DNA from: an uncultured Bacilli bacterium
GTDB lineage: Bacteria; Bacillota_I; Bacilli_A; RF39; UBA660
Reading direction: 5' to 3'
Assembly (NCBI GenBank): GCA_934085585.1
Contig: CAKOHI010000009.1
Span: 1 to 57,893 of the forward strand
DNA length: 57,893 nt
Within the stretch, counting starts at the first letter, position 1, and each line of letters opens with the position of its first letter. Under the pieces are notes generated by a model, which was given only the letters and a program-made list of their open reading frames with translations, was not told where the DNA came from and made no database searches. The translations under genes were made by a program, and so were the position numbers. Of the stretch, positions 52,807-57,893 are shown piece by piece.

Positions 52807-54609
52807 ATGTCAAAGAAAAATAAATTGTTATTAGGTAGTCTATCATGTTTAGGTTTATTTTTAGGAATAACTATTTGCATTTTATATAATAATAAAATTG
52901 TTAAAGCAGATGCTAAAGATGATATATTAAATGATAAAAGAATTAGTATCATGCTAGAAACTGGAGCTGACACTGGTTCATATAAACTTGCAAATACTAG
53001 TAAATGGCCTGGATCAGGATATGAGTTTAATTCAGAAATGTCTTATTGTGAAAAGGGCGGAACTTTGGCATGGGATGAAGATTTAAATACCATTTCTGTT
53101 AATATAAAAAATACTGATAAATGTTTTGTTTATTTTGATGTTTTACCTCCGGATGTGTCAATTGGTGTAAATAATATGCCAACTGCAATTGGTAAAGTAG
53201 GTAGCGTTAATTGTAGCAATGCAACATCCAATTATAATCAAACATATAATAGAGTTGAAATTTCAGAAATAAATAATAAATATACAAGTTGTTCTTTAAA
53301 TTATACAGATAATAGTTCTACTACAAATTTGGCAAGTCACGTTATTGGTCTTTCTGGAACAACACAAGGAACTGGACAAGTTGTAAACGAAGTCGTTGGA
53401 GTAGGTAATTATACAAATGCAACAACAATAGCTAAGTCTGGATATAGTAATATTAAGACATATTCAAGCACAAGTGAAGAAAGTACAAGTGGTACTACTG
53501 TTTCAAATAAATTTACATTTGCAAATAATAAATGGACATCAGTAGCAAGTGGGCTTACAAGTGAAACTTTTTATCATTTTCAATTTACTCCGACTGAACA
53601 GGGATATTATCAACTTTGCTACGATATTAATACTGGACATTCTGGAAATAGATTATATACTTATGTAGCTTCAATTAAAATGCATTATGGTAGCTCCTAT
53701 TATACAAATGCAAATGTTAATAATACGAAGAGTGGATGTATAGAACTTAACTATTTAAGTACTAGTAGTACAGTTCGAGTAATACAAAGAGCATTTAATA
53801 ATAGTGGTGCTAGTACAATTGCATCAATGTCATTCTATTTAAAAAAAGGATCTTATAATTCATATTCAGGTAATTACAGATATGAAGGAAAGAATCCAAA
53901 TAATTATGTTTGGTTCAATAATGAACTTTGGAGAATCATCGGGGTTTTTAACAATACTACACACGGTCAAAGTGGGAAAAATTTAGTAAAAATTATTAGA
54001 ACTACAACTTTGGGTGGATATGCAAGGAATCAAGCGGGTGTAACAACATGGTCTTCATCTGGATTATACAAAATGTTAAATAATACCTATTACAATGCTG
54101 ATAATGGTACAGGAAATGACTACTGTTATCTTACTACAGGAATAAAAGCAGATTGCGATTTTAGAACAAAGGGTATTCAACCAGGATATAGAAATATGAT
54201 AGCAAGTGTTAATTGGTTTACAGATGGACCTGATGAATCATATTATTCACCATATAAATTTTATAGTCTTGAGCGAAATGGAAGCAAAGTAAATGGTAAA
54301 GTAGGACTAATGTATCCAAGCGATTATGGATATGGAGTTTTATCTAGTGTATGTTCCAGAATTAATACTTTCGAGGAGTATTTAGGGAGTGGTTGTGCTA
54401 GTCAAAACTGGTTATATCAATATAGTCTTTCATGGTTTAACACACAAACTACAGCAAAAAACCCATATTATCTTCATGATTATGGTAACATTTATCCAGT
54501 ACAAACGACTAATGCATACAGTGTTTATCCGACTGTATACTTGGATTCATCTGTATATTTTACAAGTGGTAATGGAAGTATTAGTTCGCCATATATATTA
54601 GGGATGTGA
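52807..54609 (+). CDS. Secreted surface protein, NNELWRI family (copy 1)
   Basis: 600 residues. N-terminal signal/anchor (LLLGSLSCLGLFLGITICIL, about 7-27). The middle (about 175-350) is Ser/Thr/Asn-rich beta sequence. The C-terminal block (about 365-600) has NPNNYVWFNNELWRIIGVFN, THGQSGKNLVKIIR, KMLNNTYYNADNGTGNDYCY, GYRNMIAS, VGLMYPSDYGYG and the terminal GNGSISSPYILGM. This block is shared with the next gene and is, to my knowledge, widespread in secreted proteins of gut RF39-like Bacilli, without assigned function. Cysteines in pairs suggest disulfides. Confidence 0.8.
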   Translation: MSKKNKLLLGSLSCLGLFLGITICILYNNKIVKADAKDDILNDKRISIMLETGADTGSYKLANTSKWPGSGYEFNSEMSYCEKGGTLAWDEDLNTISVNIKNTDKCFVYFDVLPPDVSIGVNNMPTAIGKVGSVNCSNATSNYNQTYNRVEISEINNKYTSCSLNYTDNSSTTNLASHVIGLSGTTQGTGQVVNEVVGVGNYTNATTIAKSGYSNIKTYSSTSEESTSGTTVSNKFTFANNKWTSVASGLTSETFYHFQFTPTEQGYYQLCYDINTGHSGNRLYTYVASIKMHYGSSYYTNANVNNTKSGCIELNYLSTSSTVRVIQRAFNNSGASTIASMSFYLKKGSYNSYSGNYRYEGKNPNNYVWFNNELWRIIGVFNNTTHGQSGKNLVKIIRTTTLGGYARNQAGVTTWSSSGLYKMLNNTYYNADNGTGNDYCYLTTGIKADCDFRTKGIQPGYRNMIASVNWFTDGPDESYYSPYKFYSLERNGSKVNGKVGLMYPSDYGYGVLSSVCSRINTFEEYLGSGCASQNWLYQYSLSWFNTQTTAKNPYYLHDYGNIYPVQTTNAYSVYPTVYLDSSVYFTSGNGSISSPYILGM

Positions 54610-54615
54610 TAATAA

Positions 54616-56175
54616 ATGAAGAAAAAAAGAATTATATTTTTAAGTTTAACTATAGTAATATTATTTACATTTATAATATTTTTAAGCAGTAAGAGCTTTA
54701 ATAAAAAAGAAATTACTTTTGAAGAAGATGGAGTAAAGTATGCTTTAACTGTAGATGGCAAAAAAGCATATAAATTTCCAGATAAAGGTTATTATAATGT
54801 AAAAGTAAAATGTGATAATGCTAGAGGTAAATGGCTATATGATGATTGGAAATTATCTATAGATAATATCGTAGGTAATGTAACTTGCAATATTAAATTT
54901 ACATCATCAACTAGAACTAATTTAAATGATTATTTAACAGATTTAAGTGGCTCAAAACAAGGCGACGGAAAATTTGCTACATATCACAGAGGTGATACAG
55001 GTACTTATGTAGCCATTGCCAAAACTTTATATACGAGTACCAGTACATCATCATTTTCATGGGATACAGAGAGCTTAACTTGGAAAAGTACGAACCATAC
55101 CGATAGTTCACAGGCTACAATATCTTTTAAAATTTCAACCGCTGGTAATTATAGTTTTTGCTATACACAAATAAGTGAAATTAGTTCTGACTACGCAACT
55201 TTATATAAAAATAATGTTGAATACATTTCTTTAAAAGGAAAAGCAGCATCAACAAAAGTTTGTACAAGTGAATTTAGCGTAAGTACAAGTGATGTATTTA
55301 AAGTAGTATATCAAAAGGATAGTTCAGTATCATATGGCGATGATCAAGTGACTTTTTCATTTAGTCAAAAAACAAGTAGTGGTCATTATATAATAGAATA
55401 TCATAGTAATTATACAGGAGCAAATCCCAATAATTATATATATTTTAATGATGAATTATGGAGAATAGTTGGACTTTTTGATAATAGTACTCATGGTCAA
55501 AGTGGAAAAAAATTAGTTAAAATAGTTAGATCTGAACCAATTGGTATATATGGTTATGATAAATCAAATACTAACGATTGGCCAAATGCTAGTTTAAATC
55601 AATTATTAAATAATGCGTATTATAATGCTCAAGATGGAACCAGTACTACGTATTGTACTGCTTATTGGAATTTAACAGCTAATTGTGATTTTACCAAAAT
55701 AGGTATTAAAGGTAACTATAGAAACATGATTGTAAATGCAACGTGGCACCTTGGAGGATTTATTTCAGAAGATGCTGATAAAAGTGAATTTTTTAAGACA
55801 GAAAGACAATATGCTATTGCTGACTCTGGTACAGTAAGATCATCAACTACAACTGCTTACATAGGATTATTATATCCAAGTGATTATGGATATAGCGTAG
55901 ATAGTAATTTATGTAGTTCAGATACTGCTTTAGCAAGCTATAACACATCTAATTGTGTGGGAACAAGCTGGCTTAGAGGTGGTAGTGATGAATGGTTATT
56001 AACTCCAGATCTTACAACTAGTAATAGGGCATACTATTTAGGAGCTAGTGGGGGTGTAGACAGTACCTCTGCAAATAGAGCAAGATATATAAGGCCTACA
56101 TTATATCTAAATGAATCAGTTTATGTTTATGCCGGCGATGGTAGCATAGAAAATCCATATATAATTGGAATGTAA
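54616..56175 (+). CDS. Secreted surface protein, NNELWRI family (copy 2)
   Basis: 519 residues, paralogue of the preceding gene, 6 bases downstream. N-terminal anchor (FLSLTIVILFTFIIFLSS). A different N-terminal third is followed by the shared block: NPNNYIYFNDELWRIVGLFD, STHGQSGKKLVKIVR, NQLLNNAYYNAQDGTSTTYC, NYRNMIVNATWHLGG, IGLLYPSDYGYS and the terminal GDGSIENPYIIGM. Likely cotranscribed with copy 1, ended by the hairpin at 56175. Exported; function unknown. Confidence 0.8.
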   Translation: MKKKRIIFLSLTIVILFTFIIFLSSKSFNKKEITFEEDGVKYALTVDGKKAYKFPDKGYYNVKVKCDNARGKWLYDDWKLSIDNIVGNVTCNIKFTSSTRTNLNDYLTDLSGSKQGDGKFATYHRGDTGTYVAIAKTLYTSTSTSSFSWDTESLTWKSTNHTDSSQATISFKISTAGNYSFCYTQISEISSDYATLYKNNVEYISLKGKAASTKVCTSEFSVSTSDVFKVVYQKDSSVSYGDDQVTFSFSQKTSSGHYIIEYHSNYTGANPNNYIYFNDELWRIVGLFDNSTHGQSGKKLVKIVRSEPIGIYGYDKSNTNDWPNASLNQLLNNAYYNAQDGTSTTYCTAYWNLTANCDFTKIGIKGNYRNMIVNATWHLGGFISEDADKSEFFKTERQYAIADSGTVRSSTTTAYIGLLYPSDYGYSVDSNLCSSDTALASYNTSNCVGTSWLRGGSDEWLLTPDLTTSNRAYYLGASGGVDSTSANRARYIRPTLYLNESVYVYAGDGSIENPYIIGM

Positions 56176-56204
56176 AAATAGGGAATAAAAAACCTATTTT
56201 TTTT
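56175..56204 (+). terminator. Terminator of the tandem secreted-protein operon
   Basis: AAAATAGG pairs with CCTATTTT, then further T. Confidence 0.7.
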
Positions 56205-56205
56205 A

Positions 56206-56211
56206 TATAAT
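56206..56211 (+). promoter_or_regulatory. -10 box placed for a leaderless yutH message
   Basis: TATAAT ends 5 bases before the ATG at 56217, and no ribosome-binding site fits between them. No clear -35. Confidence 0.4.
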
Positions 56212-56216
56212 TTAAT

Positions 56217-57146
56217 ATGAAAGAAACATTAGAATATTATTATGGACTAGATATAGATTTTTTAGAAGAACTTGATGGAAAATATCATTTTAAACTCGAC
56301 AATCAAGATTATTTTTTTGTTTTTTATAATCGTAGCATTGATGAGCTTAAGGACATAGTAAATGTATGTAATGAAATGGTTTTAAAAGGAATAAATGTAA
56401 ATAAAATTTTAATTAATAGAAATAATAGTTATTTAACAAAAATAAATGAATATGACTACATATTATTTGCAGTAAGTAATATAAATGAAGAATATGATAT
56501 ATTTGATATGATTAAAATAAGTGATAAATTAGTCCTTAATAATAGTAAATCAAGTCTTTATAGAAATAATTGGGGAACTTTATGGAGTGAAAAAGTAGAT
56601 TATTTTGAATATCAAGTAAGAGAACTTGCAATTAATAAAGATGTTGTTAAAAATTCATTTAGTTATTACATAGGTTTAGCTGAAAATGCAATAAGTTATG
56701 TAAATAATACTAATTTTAAATATAAAAATGTATTAGATTATAGAATCGTTTTATCACATCGAAGAGTTTATTTTCCAAATTATAAATTAAACTATTTAAA
56801 TCCATTATCTTTTATTTTTGACCTAGAAGTAAGGGATATTGCAGAATATTTAAAATCAATGTTTTTTAATAAAAATGAAGAATATGTTTTAGAAGAATTA
56901 TCAAGTTATTTAAAAGTACGTAGATTAAGTATTTATGAATATCAAATGTTATTTGCAAGGCTTTTATATCCAACATATTATTTTGATAATTATGAAGCTG
57001 TTATGAATAAGAATGTTGATGAAGAAGTTTTAGTTAAAATTATTAAAAGATGTAACGATTATGAAATATTTTTAAAAAAAGCATATTTAGAAATATCTAA
57101 ATATGCTAAAATTGATAAAATAGATTGGATTATAGATCTACATTAA
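56217..57146 (+). CDS. yutH: YutH-like spore coat kinase-fold protein
   Basis: 309 residues. It reads like the CotS/YutH branch of aminoglycoside-phosphotransferase-like proteins: DIDFLEELDGKYHFKLDNQD, YFEYQVRELA, VLSHRRVYFPNYKLNYLNPL, SFIFDLEVRDIAEYLKSMFF, and ARLLYPTYYFDNYE. A convergent NifU-like gene overlaps its end by 17 bases, and B. subtilis has yutH beside the NifU-like yutI; this context supports the name. YutH is a spore coat component there. Confidence 0.75.
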   Translation: MKETLEYYYGLDIDFLEELDGKYHFKLDNQDYFFVFYNRSIDELKDIVNVCNEMVLKGINVNKILINRNNSYLTKINEYDYILFAVSNINEEYDIFDMIKISDKLVLNNSKSSLYRNNWGTLWSEKVDYFEYQVRELAINKDVVKNSFSYYIGLAENAISYVNNTNFKYKNVLDYRIVLSHRRVYFPNYKLNYLNPLSFIFDLEVRDIAEYLKSMFFNKNEEYVLEELSSYLKVRRLSIYEYQMLFARLLYPTYYFDNYEAVMNKNVDEEVLVKIIKRCNDYEIFLKKAYLEISKYAKIDKIDWIIDLH

Positions 57147-57369
57147 TAACTCCTTCTAACTCGGGAATTTGCGCTTGGAAAAAGCTTAAAACCCCTTCAT
57201 TTAAAGTATTATCTTGAAACATACAACTTTGACATGCTCCGGTAAGGCGTACATATATATAATGATCTTCATATTTAATAAATTCAATATCTCCGCCATC
57301 CATATTTAAATAAGGTCGTAATTCTTCGACCATTTTTTTTATTTTATCTGTTAAATCTTCTTTATTCAT
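57130..57369 (-). CDS. NifU C-terminal-domain iron-sulfur protein (YutI-like)
   Basis: 79 residues from the ATG at 57369 (GGGTGAT upstream). RPYLNMDGGDIEFIKYEDHY and VRLTGACQSCMFQDNTLNEG give the Nfu core with its C-x2-C. It carries or delivers Fe-S clusters. Its stop lies inside the end of the convergent yutH-like gene. Confidence 0.92.
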   Translation of the reverse strand: MNKEDLTDKIKKMVEELRPYLNMDGGDIEFIKYEDHYIYVRLTGACQSCMFQDNTLNEGVLSFFQAQIPELEGVINVDL

Positions 57370-57403
57370 TTTAATCACCCAATAATATTATAATGTTTTA
57401 TGA

Positions 57404-57432
57404 TTGTTAAGTCTAGTATTTTTTGTTATACT
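57404..57432 (+). promoter_or_regulatory. Promoter of the S1-domain gene
   Basis: TTGTTA (57404), 17-base spacer, TATACT (57427); GAAGGTGA follows. Confidence 0.6.
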
Positions 57433-57452
57433 TTATATAAAGAAGGTGAAGT

Positions 57453-57812
57453 ATGTTAAAACTAAAAGATATAGTGCTAGCCAAAGTTACAGGTATATTT
57501 AAGTATGGTTTTTTTATTAAAGTTGGAAATTATAAAGGTTTATGTCATATATCTGAAATATCAAATGGTTATGTAGATGATATAGAAAAATTTGTTAAAG
57601 TAAACGATGAGATATATGTTTTAATACTTGATGTTGATTACGAAACTAATAGAGTAAAAGCTTCGATCAAAGATATAAATTATTTGAAAAATTGTGAAAA
57701 TGAAAAACTAATTGAAACCAGAAAAGGTTTTTTACCTTTAAAAGAAATGCTGCCAGAGTGGGTTAATAAAAAAATGAATGATTACAAAAATGAAGAAAAG
57801 AATAGAAATTAA
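57453..57812 (+). CDS. S1 RNA-binding domain protein (YugI/GSP13 type)
   Basis: 119 residues. One S1 domain (DIVLAKVTGIFKYGFFIKVG, GLCHISEISNGYVDDIEKFV, VNDEIYVLILDVDYETNRVK; residues ~5-72) and a basic C-terminal tail. Similar stand-alone S1 proteins bind ribosomes and RNA under stress (YugI/CvfD). RBS GAAGGTGA. Confidence 0.85.
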   Translation: MLKLKDIVLAKVTGIFKYGFFIKVGNYKGLCHISEISNGYVDDIEKFVKVNDEIYVLILDVDYETNRVKASIKDINYLKNCENEKLIETRKGFLPLKEMLPEWVNKKMNDYKNEEKNRN

Positions 57813-57816
57813 TCGC

Positions 57817-57893
57817 TGAATTAGTCAACAAAAAGTAGACACTAAAAAAGAATTTTTAGAACCCTAGTTCAGTTTTATACTGAATTGGGGTTT
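57817..57893. repeat. Contig-end repeat, right copy (inverted match to 1-77)
   Basis: Exact reverse complement of the first 77 bases; includes the AACCCTAGTTCAGT / ACTGAATTGGGGTT hairpin at the very end. See the left copy for interpretation. Confidence 0.85.

Noticed and set aside
1..57893. 58-kb transposon bounded by 77-base terminal inverted repeats
   Set aside because: The interior carries core genes (secE, nusG, rlmB, tRNA-Thr, rluB), and 77 is a standard assembly k-mer length; no transposase is present.
1..57893. CRISPR array, rRNA genes or prophage
   Set aside because: No regularly spaced repeats, no rRNA-like sequence and no phage structural, integrase or lysis genes seen.
1..57893. 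Mollicute code with TGA as tryptophan
   Set aside because: Conserved tryptophans (NusG, SecE, P-ATPase, Dcm) are TGG, and no gene needs TGA read-through.

Overview
The window is a chromosomal segment of an AT-rich (roughly one quarter G+C), low-GC Gram-positive bacterium. All genes read cleanly with the standard bacterial code: TGG is tryptophan and no in-frame TGA is needed. Gene content fits an uncultured gut member of the Bacilli (RF39 / Erysipelotrichales-like lineages). Markers are a rlmB - sigma factor - secE - nusG cluster, the sporulation genes yunB and yutH beside a NifU-like gene, many small membrane proteins, and tandem secreted proteins with the NNELWRI-type C-terminal block typical of such genomes. 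The lineage name is my inference from gene content.

Layout. 1-77 and 57817-57893 are an exact 77-base inverted repeat, best read as an assembly k-mer at a multi-copy element rather than biology. 78-388 holds a probable minus-strand small RNA. 389-6689 carries a membrane zincin, a calcium-type P-ATPase overlapping a small secreted-domain protein, a DUF1848 protein and a membrane XRE regulator. 6.9-24.2 kb is an accessory, defence-rich region: a protein with two HEPN-like RNase motifs, an S41 protease, a 1289-residue repeat/phosphoesterase protein, an 18-cysteine mini-protein, a NERD protein, a complete DpnII-type GATC restriction-modification operon, a cytosine methyltransferase followed by a double-GHKL ATPase and a receiver-HEPN-like protein, and an autoregulated Fic protein. 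24.7-29.4 kb returns to core functions (CinA-type amidase, radical SAM, tRNA-Thr, rlmB, sigma factor, secE, nusG). 29.4-35.3 kb has a glycosyltransferase with a collagen-like surface protein, two small genes broken at A7 runs, an MBL-fold hydrolase, an HD hydrolase and a TetR regulator divergent from a large MMPL exporter (35.5-39.1 kb). 39.3-45.4 kb is mostly minus strand: a DMT transporter, an MnmM-like methyltransferase and a sulfonate/taurine-type ABC importer. 45.5-57.8 kb holds a secreted ubiquitin-like protein, a GNAT-MazG fusion, rluB, ferredoxin, yunB, conserved unknowns, two paralogous secreted proteins, yutH, a NifU-like gene and an S1-domain protein.

How the genes may work together. 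The strongest candidate for an undescribed system is 18471-22792: an m5C methyltransferase with no restriction nuclease, then a paraMORC/HSP90-like ATPase fused to a histidine-kinase-like core, then a translationally coupled receiver protein ending in an RNxxxH HEPN motif. I infer that the methyltransferase marks self DNA, the ATPase senses unmodified DNA, and the receiver-HEPN protein is an RNA-cleaving effector. Second is the Fic gene, whose three-site operator is repeated, with the same layout, inside its own coding sequence.
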